The notes beneath the pieces are model-generated. The model had not been told where the DNA came from, made no database searches, and saw only the letters and a program-made list of their open reading frames with translations. This document shows positions 1 through 5,625 of a DNA stretch of 5,998 nt, piece after piece. The stretch's first letter is position 1. Every line of letters starts with the position of its first letter. Made by a program: the position numbers and the translations under genes. This DNA comes from Rhodobacter sp. (GTDB taxonomy: Bacteria; Pseudomonadota; Alphaproteobacteria; Rhodobacterales; Rhodobacteraceae), in contig PNND01000144.1 of the NCBI GenBank assembly GCA_013824045.1, forward strand, positions 1 to 5,998. The letters are read 5' to 3'.

Positions 1-648
1 GACAGCCTGTGGGACCTGACGCGCGAAGAATGGAAGGGCCGGGTCGTGATGGTCGATCCGTTGCAGCGCGGCGACTATCTGGATCTGATGACCGAGATCG
101 TGCTGCAGTCGGATGCGATGGCCGCAGCCTACGAGGCCGAGTTCGGCATGCCCATCGACCTTGGTGGTGCCGCGAATGCGGGTGAGAAGTTCATTGCCGA
201 CCTGTTCGCCAACGATCTGATCCTTGTCGGGTCCACCGATGACGTGAACGCGGCTGTCGGCAAGACCGGCCAGACCAACCCGCCGATCGGTTTCACCACC
301 TATTCCGACCGCCGCGACAATGAAGACGAGGGCTGGTCGCTGCAGGTGGCCAATGACGTAGCCCCCGCTCCGGGGATCATCTTCCCGGCTGTTGTGGCGC
401 TGGCCACGGGTGCCAAGAACCCTGCGGCGGCGCGGCTGGCCATCGACTTCCTGATGGGTGATGACAGCGAAACCGGCGGCGACGGGTTCAAGCCGTTCTA
501 TGTGGCGGGTGACTATGCCACGCGCAGCGACATCGTTCCGCATCCGGATGCGATCCCGCTGTTCGATTTCAACGGATGGTCGATTGACCCAGCCAAAACG
601 GCCGAAGCGCGCGCCGCCGTCGGCGACCTGGTCCTGACGCTGCAGTAA
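1..648 (+). CDS. ABC transporter periplasmic solute-binding protein, C-terminal part (5' end outside window)
   Basis: The reading frame is open from base 1 (first codons D-S-L-W-D-L) to the TAA at 646-648, giving 215 residues of a longer protein. The start and any signal peptide lie outside the window, and the GTG at 46 is only an internal codon. The opening DLTREEWKGRVVMVDP is the 'dL.d.eWKGkv...dP' signature of the type II binding-protein family that includes FbpA/AfuA/FutA. The later stretch with PAPGIIFPAVVALATGAKNP followed by AARLAIDFLMGD is the usual C-lobe ending. The protein would capture substrate in the periplasm and deliver it to the permease encoded next. No adjacent Tyr-Tyr pair, the usual ferric ligand of FbpA-type proteins, is visible in the retained part; tyrosines occur singly. 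The family call is firm, but the substrate (iron, phosphonate, sugar phosphate or other) is not determined. Confidence 0.88.
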   Translation, partial: DSLWDLTREEWKGRVVMVDPLQRGDYLDLMTEIVLQSDAMAAAYEAEFGMPIDLGGAANAGEKFIADLFANDLILVGSTDDVNAAVGKTGQTNPPIGFTTYSDRRDNEDEGWSLQVANDVAPAPGIIFPAVVALATGAKNPAAARLAIDFLMGDDSETGGDGFKPFYVAGDYATRSDIVPHPDAIPLFDFNGWSIDPAKTAEARAAVGDLVLTLQ

Positions 649-654
649 ACGCCC

Positions 655-696
655 TTCCGGCCCGCCCGCACCGGTTTGCGCCCGGGCGGGCCGGAA
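655..696 (+). repeat. Intercistronic 14-bp GC-rich hairpin between binding-protein and permease genes
   Basis: The left arm TTCCGGCCCGCCCG (655-668) is perfectly complementary to the right arm CGGGCGGGCCGGAA (683-696), with a 14-nt loop. It starts 7 nt after the binding-protein stop codon. No T-run follows, so it is not a canonical intrinsic terminator. In many ABC operons a stem at this place protects the 3' end of the binding-protein mRNA or partly stops transcription, which makes binding protein exceed membrane components. That role is inferred from position; the stem is seen directly. Confidence 0.75.
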
Positions 697-719
697 ACCT
701 GCTATCCCCTCTTAAACCC

Positions 720-726
720 GAAAGGA
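720..726 (+). promoter_or_regulatory. Ribosome binding site that decides the permease start
   Basis: GAAAGGA lies 8 nt before the ATG at 735. It directly abuts, and partly overlaps, the ATG at 726, so it can only serve the downstream start. This places the permease start three codons inside the longest ORF. Confidence 0.65.
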
Positions 727-734
727 TGACCGGC

Positions 735-2498
735 ATGGCGACCCTCGCCTCTGCCCCGGAACCTCGTACGTTGCAGCAAGGCCGCCGCGTGCTGTTCCAG
801 CCCGGCCTTGTGCTGAAGCTGGTCGTTCTGGCGATCCTCGTGTTGCTGATCGTGGCACCGATGACCGGAACGGTCCTGTTCACGCTGACGCCTGATGCCA
901 TCACCGCTTGGTCGGATGTGCTGGTGGGGCGGCTGGCCCCGAACCTGTTCTGGTGGCCGCTGGTCAATACCATGGTGATCGGTGTCGTCTGCGGGGTGGT
1001 GTGCGTGCTTCTGGGTGGGTTCCTCGCTTGGGCGGTGGTGATGACGAACATTCCCTTCCGCCGCACCATCGGCGTGATGGCGACGCTGCCCTTCATGATC
1101 CCGTCCTTTGCCACGGCGCTGGCCTGGGGGGGCCTCTTCAAGAATGACCGGATCGGCGGCGACGTAGGCTGGTTGCAGGGTATGGGGATCGACATTCCCG
1201 ATTGGCTGGCATGGGGCATGGTGCCCACGCTGGTGGTGCTGATCCTGCATTACTTCAGCCTGGCCTTCACCATCATTGCCGCCTCATTGGCCACGGTGAA
1301 CTCCGACCTCGTCGAGGCGGCACAGATCGCGGGTGCCAAGGGCCGCAAGATCCTGATGGGAATCATCCTGCCTGTCACCACGCCCGCGCTGATAGCCGCC
1401 GGATCGCTTTGCTTTGCAGGTGCCGTGTCGAACTTTGCCGCCCCGGCGCTGTTGGGTCTGCCGGTCCGGATGCAGACCCTGTCCACCCGCCTGTTCGGCA
1501 TGATCGAGGTCGGCCAGACCGCGCGCGGCTTTGTCATCGGCATCCTCTTGGTGCTAATTTCCGCACTGTTCCTGTGGCTGGGCAACAGGGCGGTGAGCGG
1601 GCGGCGGTCCTATGCCACGATCACCGGAAAGGGGGGCCGCGCCAAGCGGTTCGATCTTGGCCCCATGCGCTGGCCGCTGTTCGCGGTGGCTGCGCTGATC
1701 CTGCTCTGTGCCACAGTCGTGCCGGTCATCATCCTGATCGCCTCGTCGCTGGCGCCATCTTCGGCGTTCCTGTTCTCGAACTGGACGCTGCATTACTGGA
1801 TCGGGACCAGCACCGCGAACATCGCGCAAGGGACGCCGGGCATCTGGCACAACCCCGATATCATGTGGGCCACCACAGTGACGCTGGGGCTGGGGCTGTG
1901 TGTCGCCTTCACCGGCATGTTCGTGGGGTTGCTTGCCAGCTATACCACAGCGCGCTATCGCAGCGGCTGGCTGTCGGCATCCATCATGCAGATTAGCTTC
2001 CTGCCGCTGCTGATCCCCGGCATCGCCTTCGGTGCGGCCTACATCGCCTTCTTCGGCGCACCCATCGGGCCATTGCCCGCGCTATATGGCACCTTTGCCA
2101 TTCTGGTCATCGCCGGCACCGGCTACCTGTTGCCGTTCAGCGTGCAGACCGGGCGCGCGGTGATCCAGCAGGTGTCTGGCGAGTTGGAGGAGTCGGCCCG
2201 CCTGACCGGTGCCAGTTTCGCCCGTCGGATGTGGGCGATCACGGTGCCCTTGGCCATCCGCGGGCTAGCGGCGGGCGGCATCCTGATCTTCGTAAAGATC
2301 ATCCGTGACCTGTCGCTGGTCGTCTTGCTGTTCACCCCGACAATGCCGGTCATGAGCGTGGTGGCCTTCCGCTATGCTTCGGAGGGGTTCACGCAATTCG
2401 CCCATGCAATCACGGTGCTGATCCTGATCATCTCGATCATCGCCACGCTTCTTTCAAACCGGCTGCAGACCAAGTCGCAGCCCTGGCTCAAGGCCTGA
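735..2498 (+). CDS. ABC transporter permease, fused two-domain type (iron/organophosphate-like family)
   Basis: This 587-residue inner-membrane protein forms the translocation path for the binding protein encoded upstream. It carries two copies of the binding-protein-dependent permease domain (BPD_transp_1) in tandem, as in FbpB/AfuB-type permeases, with about twelve hydrophobic segments (six per half). Each half has an EAA coupling loop that docks on the ATPase: VEAAQIAGAKG followed by ILP near residues 193-212, and EESARLTGAS followed by VPLAIRG near 485-510. The first membrane segment begins near residue 27 (VLKLVVLAILVLLIVAP) after a short cytoplasmic tail. I prefer the ATG at 735 (protein MATLASAPEP) over the in-frame ATG at 726 because GAAAGGA is correctly spaced only for 735. 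The ATPase gene follows after 4 nt. Length and architecture are normal for the family; the substrate is unknown. Confidence 0.93.
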   Translation: MATLASAPEPRTLQQGRRVLFQPGLVLKLVVLAILVLLIVAPMTGTVLFTLTPDAITAWSDVLVGRLAPNLFWWPLVNTMVIGVVCGVVCVLLGGFLAWAVVMTNIPFRRTIGVMATLPFMIPSFATALAWGGLFKNDRIGGDVGWLQGMGIDIPDWLAWGMVPTLVVLILHYFSLAFTIIAASLATVNSDLVEAAQIAGAKGRKILMGIILPVTTPALIAAGSLCFAGAVSNFAAPALLGLPVRMQTLSTRLFGMIEVGQTARGFVIGILLVLISALFLWLGNRAVSGRRSYATITGKGGRAKRFDLGPMRWPLFAVAALILLCATVVPVIILIASSLAPSSAFLFSNWTLHYWIGTSTANIAQGTPGIWHNPDIMWATTVTLGLGLCVAFTGMFVGLLASYTTARYRSGWLSASIMQISFLPLLIPGIAFGAAYIAFFGAPIGPLPALYGTFAILVIAGTGYLLPFSVQTGRAVIQQVSGELEESARLTGASFARRMWAITVPLAIRGLAAGGILIFVKIIRDLSLVVLLFTPTMPVMSVVAFRYASEGFTQFAHAITVLILIISIIATLLSNRLQTKSQPWLKA

Positions 2499-2502
2499 CA
2501 TC

Positions 2503-3561
2503 ATGCTTGAACTCAAGAACCTGACCAAGTCCTTCGGCGATGTTCCGGCGGTGCGCGATGTGTCTTTGTCGGTGCCGGACGGCGCGTTCCTTGTCCTGCT
2601 GGGACCGTCGGGCTGTGGCAAGACCACGCTGTTGCGGATGCTGGCCGGGCTGGAGCTGCCGACGGCTGGTCAGATCCTGTTTGAAGGCAATGTCGTGTCG
2701 GACGGTGACCGGCAATGGCAGGTTGACCCGGCAAAGCGCAATTCCGGACTCGTGTTCCAGTCCTACGCGCTGTGGCCGCACATGACGGTGCGCGGCAATG
2801 TGGACTGGCCGCTGAAAGTGGCCGGCTTGGAGACCGCCGCCCGGACGCAGCGGGTGGACGAGGTGCTGGCGATGCTGGAGATCAACCAGCTTGCAGAACG
2901 CTATCCGAACGAGATCTCGGGCGGGCAGCAACAGCGCGTGGCCATCGCCCGCACCATTGCGCCCAAACCGGGGGTGCTTCTGTTCGACGAGCCTCTGTCG
3001 AACCTTGACGCCAAGCTGCGGGTGGAAATGCGCACGGAACTCATGCGCCTGCACCGCGCAACCGGAGCGACGGCGGTGTATGTCACGCATGACCAGATCG
3101 AGGCAATGACGATGGCCACCCATGTCGCCGTGGTCAACAAGGGCCGGATCGAGCAATTCGGCGCGCCGCAAGACCTGATCGACCATCCCGCCAGTGCCTT
3201 TGTCGCCACCTTTGTCGGCACCCCACCGAACAACATCGTGCCGGTGGTCCGGTCCGGCGCAGGCTGGCAGGTGGCCGGGCGCCCCATGGATATCACCCCG
3301 CCGCTGGACGATTGCCTGGCAATGTTCCGCGCTGACAGCCTGTCGGTCGCGCTGACCGAAGGCCCGCGCAGTCTGCCGATGGAACTGGTCGAGGTATCCA
3401 CCATCGCGGGCCGCACTATGGCGACTGCACTGGCTGGCGGGTTGCGGTTGACCGCTGTGCTGGACCGGCCACCCGCTGCGCGGGTGGGTGACCGAGTCCA
3501 CATCGGCCTGCCGCCGGTTCCCGACGCCTGGTTCACCCCTTACGGCGAAAGGATCGCCTGA
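2503..3561 (+). CDS. ABC transporter ATP-binding protein
   Basis: This 352-residue ATPase energises the permease encoded just upstream. All nucleotide-binding motifs are intact: A-loop aromatic F11, Walker A GPSGCGKTT at 34-42, Q-loop Q86 in VFQSYALWPHMTV, signature ISGGQQQR at 138-145, Walker B GVLLFDEP at 157-164 with catalytic E163, D-loop SNLDA at 166-170 and H-loop H196. The C-terminal region (about 240-350) has the length and position of the TOBE-type regulatory domain found in FbpC/PotA/MalK-like ATPases, though its sequence is diverged. The start at 2503 lies 4 nt after the permease stop, with only a modest AAGG about 9 nt upstream, so translation is probably coupled. The stop overlaps the phosphatase start (TGATG). 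The family is certain, the substrate open; the 'ferric' label usually given to such proteins is not proven here. Confidence 0.95.
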   Translation: MLELKNLTKSFGDVPAVRDVSLSVPDGAFLVLLGPSGCGKTTLLRMLAGLELPTAGQILFEGNVVSDGDRQWQVDPAKRNSGLVFQSYALWPHMTVRGNVDWPLKVAGLETAARTQRVDEVLAMLEINQLAERYPNEISGGQQQRVAIARTIAPKPGVLLFDEPLSNLDAKLRVEMRTELMRLHRATGATAVYVTHDQIEAMTMATHVAVVNKGRIEQFGAPQDLIDHPASAFVATFVGTPPNNIVPVVRSGAGWQVAGRPMDITPPLDDCLAMFRADSLSVALTEGPRSLPMELVEVSTIAGRTMATALAGGLRLTAVLDRPPAARVGDRVHIGLPPVPDAWFTPYGERIA

Positions 3562-4166
3562 TGCGCCTCCTTCTCGTCCGCCATGGGCAATCCGAATGGA
3601 ACGCGGGCCGCGTGCTGCAAGGTCAGGCCGACATCCCGCTGAGCGACCTTGGCCGCGCGCAGGCGCAGGCGCTGGCCCCTGTCATCGCGCGATTGCAGCC
3701 CGATCGGGCGATCACATCCGACCTCTTGCGCGCCCGTGAAACCGCCGCGCTGATCGGGCACCCTCAGGCCCGTCTTGAACCGGCCCTGCGCGAAATTCAT
3801 GTGGGCGCATGGGAAGGCCAGTCGATACCCGACCTGATTGCGGCGGATGCCGATGCCTATGCCGGGTGGCGCGCCGGCACGCACCGGCCCGACGGCGGCG
3901 AGGTTTGGGATGAGTTCACCGCCCGCGCCTCTGCCGCGATCCTGGCCGAAATGGTCATAGGCGGCGCACAGACGCTGCTGGCCGTCTGCCACGGCGGCGT
4001 GATCCGCGCCCTCTTGCAGCGGTTTCTGCACCTTGCCCCGCGCCAGATCATCCCAGCTGCTCCCGCCAGCGTCACCGCGCTGCGGCTGGACCCGGACGGC
4101 GGTCATGCCCGGCTGGAGCTGTTCAACTACCGCGCAGGTGAGATGGACCTCGATCCACCGGACTGA
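3561..4166 (+). CDS. Histidine phosphatase family protein (phosphoglycerate mutase-like)
   Basis: This 201-residue cytoplasmic protein belongs to the histidine phosphatase superfamily (His_Phos_1), which hydrolyses phosphate esters through a phosphohistidine intermediate. The RHG signature is at residues 7-9 with nucleophile H8. SDLLRARETA supplies the second conserved arginine near R57. E78 in REIHVGAWEG is the likely proton donor, and H144 in CHGGVIRAL is the second catalytic histidine, so the enzyme should be active. No signal peptide is seen. Its ATG shares one base with the ATPase stop (TGATG), and GAAAGGA at 3546-3552 lies 8 nt upstream, so it is translated with the transporter. Members include CobC-like alpha-ribazole phosphatase and broad sugar-phosphate phosphatases. 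No cobalamin genes are nearby, so action on the imported substrate or a product of it is the better guess, but this is inference. Confidence 0.9.
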   Translation: MRLLLVRHGQSEWNAGRVLQGQADIPLSDLGRAQAQALAPVIARLQPDRAITSDLLRARETAALIGHPQARLEPALREIHVGAWEGQSIPDLIAADADAYAGWRAGTHRPDGGEVWDEFTARASAAILAEMVIGGAQTLLAVCHGGVIRALLQRFLHLAPRQIIPAAPASVTALRLDPDGGHARLELFNYRAGEMDLDPPD

Positions 4167-4249
4167 CCGCCGCCGCCTTATATCGCATGGGAACCATGAA
4201 AAAGGGAGGAATACGACAGGGTAGATTTGGGCAACATGACAACAAGACA

Positions 4250-4277
4250 TTGAATATGAACAGGAATCTCTTACAAT
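4250..4277 (+). promoter_or_regulatory. Candidate sigma70 promoter upstream of the HTH gene
   Basis: TTGAAT at 4250-4255 (4/6 to the -35 consensus) and TACAAT at 4272-4277 (5/6 to the -10 consensus) are 16 nt apart in locally AT-rich DNA. Transcription would begin near 4284, leaving a leader of about 200 nt before the HTH gene start at 4481. This is the best promoter match I see in the window, but it is a consensus match only. Confidence 0.45.
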
Positions 4278-4281
4278 AACT

Positions 4282-4384
4282 CTTGCGTACAAATCACCGT
4301 TTGAAAACGAATGCAAGGGCACGCTATGTGATGCTGATCGCTGGAAACCCCTTGGTTTCCATGCGCTGAACGCGACTAGAGCGC
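4282..4384 (+). other. Run of three predicted stem-loops in the leader
   Basis: Stem 1 pairs CTTGCGT (4282-4288) with ATGCAAG (4311-4317), 7 bp including one G-U, and encloses a smaller palindrome CGTTT-ga-AAACG (4298-4309). Stem 2 is the strongest: TGGAAACC (4342-4349) pairs perfectly with GGTTTCCA (4354-4361) over a CCTT loop. Stem 3 pairs GCGCT (4363-4367) with AGCGC (4380-4384) over 12 nt. None is followed by a T-run, so they are not plain terminators. They start where transcription from the 4250-4277 promoter would begin, so they may be a folded 5' leader or a small RNA. Stem 2 could instead be a protein-binding or recombination site in DNA. Confidence 0.4.
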
Positions 4385-4390
4385 TCTCCA

Positions 4391-4418
4391 CGGACACCGC
4401 GCGCGCGTACTATATAAG
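4391..4418 (+). promoter_or_regulatory. Second candidate promoter close to the HTH gene
   Basis: CGGACA at 4391-4396 (4/6) and TATAAG at 4413-4418 (5/6) are 16 nt apart. The spacer contains ten alternating C/G bases (4398-4407). Transcription would start near 4425, giving a leader of about 56 nt and excluding both the upstream hairpins and the AAGGAG site at 4416-4421. It is therefore an alternative to the long-leader promoter at 4250. Confidence 0.3.
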
Positions 4419-4424
4419 GAGCAA

Positions 4425-4484
4425 ATGCAGCCCCACAGAAAACCCTTGGGTAGTTTGCATAATAGTCGTATTTTGCACATATGA
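4425..4484 (+). CDS. Possible 19-residue leader peptide (upstream ORF) coupled to the HTH gene
   Basis: ATG at 4425 opens a 19-codon frame (MQPHRKPLGSLHNSRILHI) that ends in TGA at 4482-4484. That TGA overlaps the ATG of the next gene as ATGA, the classic arrangement for translational coupling. AAGGAG (4416-4421) is a near-perfect Shine-Dalgarno but lies only 3 nt before this ATG, which is tight. The downstream gene has no recognisable Shine-Dalgarno of its own, so ribosomes ending here could reinitiate on it. The peptide is basic (two Arg, one Lys, three His) and shows no domain and no run of a single amino acid typical of attenuator peptides. It is short enough to be chance. Confidence 0.35.
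   Translation: MQPHRKPLGSLHNSRILHI
4456..4477. promoter_or_regulatory. Imperfect palindrome just before the HTH gene start (candidate operator)
   Basis: TGCATAAT (4456-4463) and ATTTTGCA (4470-4477) form an inverted repeat matching at 7 of 8 positions around a 6-nt spacer, ending 3 nt before the ATG at 4481. CATAAT inside the left arm also resembles a -10 hexamer, though no good -35 is correctly spaced. A protein bound here would block initiation or a leaderless start. Autoregulation by the adjacent helix-turn-helix product is a natural hypothesis and is not shown. Confidence 0.35.
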
Positions 4485-5548
4485 AGCCCTACATCTCTGT
4501 TCTGCCTGATAGTCCTGACGAAGCCCTCGGCGATCCCGAGGGAAGAGAACAGGCGTCCGAAGACGACCTGTGGTTCCTGCCAGGACCGATGGATGAGGAA
4601 CCTGATTATCTGCTTCCGGGCCCAAGATCTGAACCCAGCGAAACCTCAGTCATTGCGGCATGGGCCCGGGCCGAAGCGGGTTGTGCGGCCCGCCTCGCAC
4701 GAGTAGCCGGGAGACTGGGCGCGCTTGACGACCGTCTGCGACGCGGGCCATCGGGTTGGCGGCACAGATTAGCCCTGATCGAGGCTGCAGAGCTAAGCTG
4801 GTTCGTTGGCGACCGGGTCAGCCCTGACCGCCTTGCACTCTGGATCGCGCTTCGTCTGTCTGGCGCTCAGGAAGACTCTGGGGCGCTGTCTCGTGTTGGA
4901 TGGGCCGTTCGACGGCTCACTGGAGGGCCTGGCCCCGAAGCTGGGCTAGCCGATTTTCTCGACCGGCGGGACCCTGATAACATAGCGGATGACGCCGAGC
5001 GTTTCACTGATCGCGCCGATGGCTGGCTCGCCCTGATGGGAGCCGCCCGACATTTGCACCCGATCACCCGGGCTTGTCTGGGCTTTCACCTTTGGAGCTT
5101 GGCAGGTCTCGGTCAGCATGGTGACCGGATGGAGGCTGCGGTCACGGCAGGCCGGATTGCTGCAGCAGAAGGGAAGGGTGGAATCTTCGCACCGGTAGCA
5201 ATGGGTGGGGCAGGGGGGCTTCGGGCCGGCGGACCTCCGGCAGAGCGGTTGATCCGCTGGCTGGACGGAATGGACAACGCATGCCTCGCAGCGATGCGGC
5301 ACCTCGACGATCTCGAAATATGGTCCACTCGGGTGGAGACGTCCATGTCAGTTTTGTCTGGCCGTACGCCTCCGGCTTTGCGCGCTGCATTGACTGAATG
5401 GCCCTTGGTCTCTGCGCCGATGGCCGAGACTCTGAGCGGCGCCAGTCGTGCGGCTGTTCAGCGAAACCTGGCTTGGATGGAGGCGCACGGGTTGATCTGC
5501 GAGGTGACTGGCCAAGGGCGTTTCAGGATGTGGCGTGCAGCGGTTTAG
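4481..5548 (+). CDS. DUF1612 / HTH_13 domain protein, RHE_PE00001-like, putative DNA-binding protein
   Basis: This 355-residue protein matches, from memory, the RHE_PE00001 family of alphaproteobacteria: a DUF1612 helical region and a C-terminal HTH_13 winged helix. DUF1612-like stretches are GWRHRLALIEAAELSWFVGD (starting near residue 91) and the helix LIRWLDGMDNACLAAMRHLD in the last third. The C-terminus (about 295-355) reads TPPALRAALTEWPLVSAPMA, then a recognition-helix segment with AAVQRNLAWMEAHGLI, then the wing CEVTGQGRFRMW. Residues 1-54 are an acidic, proline-rich extension with two copies of an LPGP motif (33-36 and 45-48). ATG 4481 is the only start in frame, since a TAG lies at 4463-4465. 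It has no clear Shine-Dalgarno and overlaps a short upstream ORF. The family is common on plasmids; its biochemical role is unknown. A cytoplasmic regulator is the likely job, inferred from the HTH. Confidence 0.7.
   Translation: MKPYISVLPDSPDEALGDPEGREQASEDDLWFLPGPMDEEPDYLLPGPRSEPSETSVIAAWARAEAGCAARLARVAGRLGALDDRLRRGPSGWRHRLALIEAAELSWFVGDRVSPDRLALWIALRLSGAQEDSGALSRVGWAVRRLTGGPGPEAGLADFLDRRDPDNIADDAERFTDRADGWLALMGAARHLHPITRACLGFHLWSLAGLGQHGDRMEAAVTAGRIAAAEGKGGIFAPVAMGGAGGLRAGGPPAERLIRWLDGMDNACLAAMRHLDDLEIWSTRVETSMSVLSGRTPPALRAALTEWPLVSAPMAETLSGASRAAVQRNLAWMEAHGLICEVTGQGRFRMWRAAV
5203..5225 (+). other. G-quadruplex-type motif with a G6 run inside the HTH gene
   Basis: Four G-runs (GGG, GGGG, GGGGGG, GGG) are separated by loops of 1, 2 and 4 nt on the coding strand, meeting the usual G3-N1-7 pattern. 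They encode a glycine-rich stretch MGGAGGLRAGG. The motif could slow polymerase or ribosomes, and the G6 at 5213-5218 is a possible slippage site. In GC-rich DNA it may simply reflect glycine codons. Confidence 0.4.
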
Positions 5549-5625
5549 AGGCCAGATGTGACCACAGCTTTTTTGTGGGTTGGCTTCGATAGCCCAAGAA
5601 GGTTAGGCGATCTTGTTAGATGAGA
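5549..5625. other. 77-nt convergent intergenic region with weak hairpins
   Basis: The HTH gene and the minus-strand kinase gene end toward each other across this gap. Two small inverted repeats are visible. CCACA (5562-5566) pairs with TGTGG (5574-5578), with a T6 run at 5569-5574 that falls in the loop and enters the right arm rather than following the stem. TTGGCT (5580-5585) pairs with AGCCCAA (5591-5597) with one bulged C. Neither is a convincing intrinsic terminator on either strand. Confidence 0.35.

Larger units (their letters stand above)
4167..4480. other. 314-nt AT-rich intergenic region, regulatory leader of the HTH gene
   Basis: This gap separates the transporter operon from the DUF1612/HTH gene and is clearly richer in A/T than the genes on either side. 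No intrinsic terminator with a T-run is visible after the phosphatase; only a 5-bp hairpin CATGG-gaa-CCATG (4186-4198) followed by an A/G-rich tract. The gap then carries, in order, a sigma70-like promoter, three predicted stem-loops, a CG-alternating tract, a second possible promoter, a short upstream ORF and a palindrome beside the next start codon. These are listed separately. I recognise no tRNA and no known RNA family in it. Confidence 0.6.

Noticed and set aside
569..1250. Two minus-strand open frames opposite the start of the permease gene
   Set aside because: The plus-strand frame there encodes clear membrane segments with the right ribosome binding site. The antisense products are Arg/His/Thr-rich without domains.
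2488..3501. Long minus-strand open frame (337 aa) opposite the ATPase gene
   Set aside because: It is antisense to a gene with every ABC motif intact, has a low-complexity Arg/Gln/His/Pro-rich translation typical of GC-rich shadow frames, and shows no recognisable domain.
1..3561. Assigning fbpABC/afuABC gene names and ferric iron as substrate
   Set aside because: Only the family is supported. The family spans several substrates and the ligand-binding half of the binding protein is partly outside the window.
4196..4279. 27-codon frame starting MKKGGIRQG, just after the phosphatase
   Set aside because: Only a weak GGGA 3 nt before the ATG supports it, the strong GGGAGGA tract lies inside the frame, and the candidate promoter at 4250-4277 overlaps its end. 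Probably chance.
3540..4397. Minus-strand open frame (285 aa) spanning the phosphatase and the intergenic region
   Set aside because: Most of it is the complement of the catalytically complete phosphatase gene. The remainder runs through the AT-rich gap and looks like no known protein.
4453..4480. Possible dif/XerCD site at the palindrome before the HTH gene
   Set aside because: The left arm (TTTGCATAA) and the 6-nt spacer resemble dif, but the right arm matches the conserved XerD arm poorly. An operator is a simpler reading.
5561..5580. Intrinsic terminator after the HTH gene at ACCACAGC-T6-GTGGGT
   Set aside because: The T-run falls in the loop and the edge of the right arm instead of after the stem, and the stem is only 5 bp.
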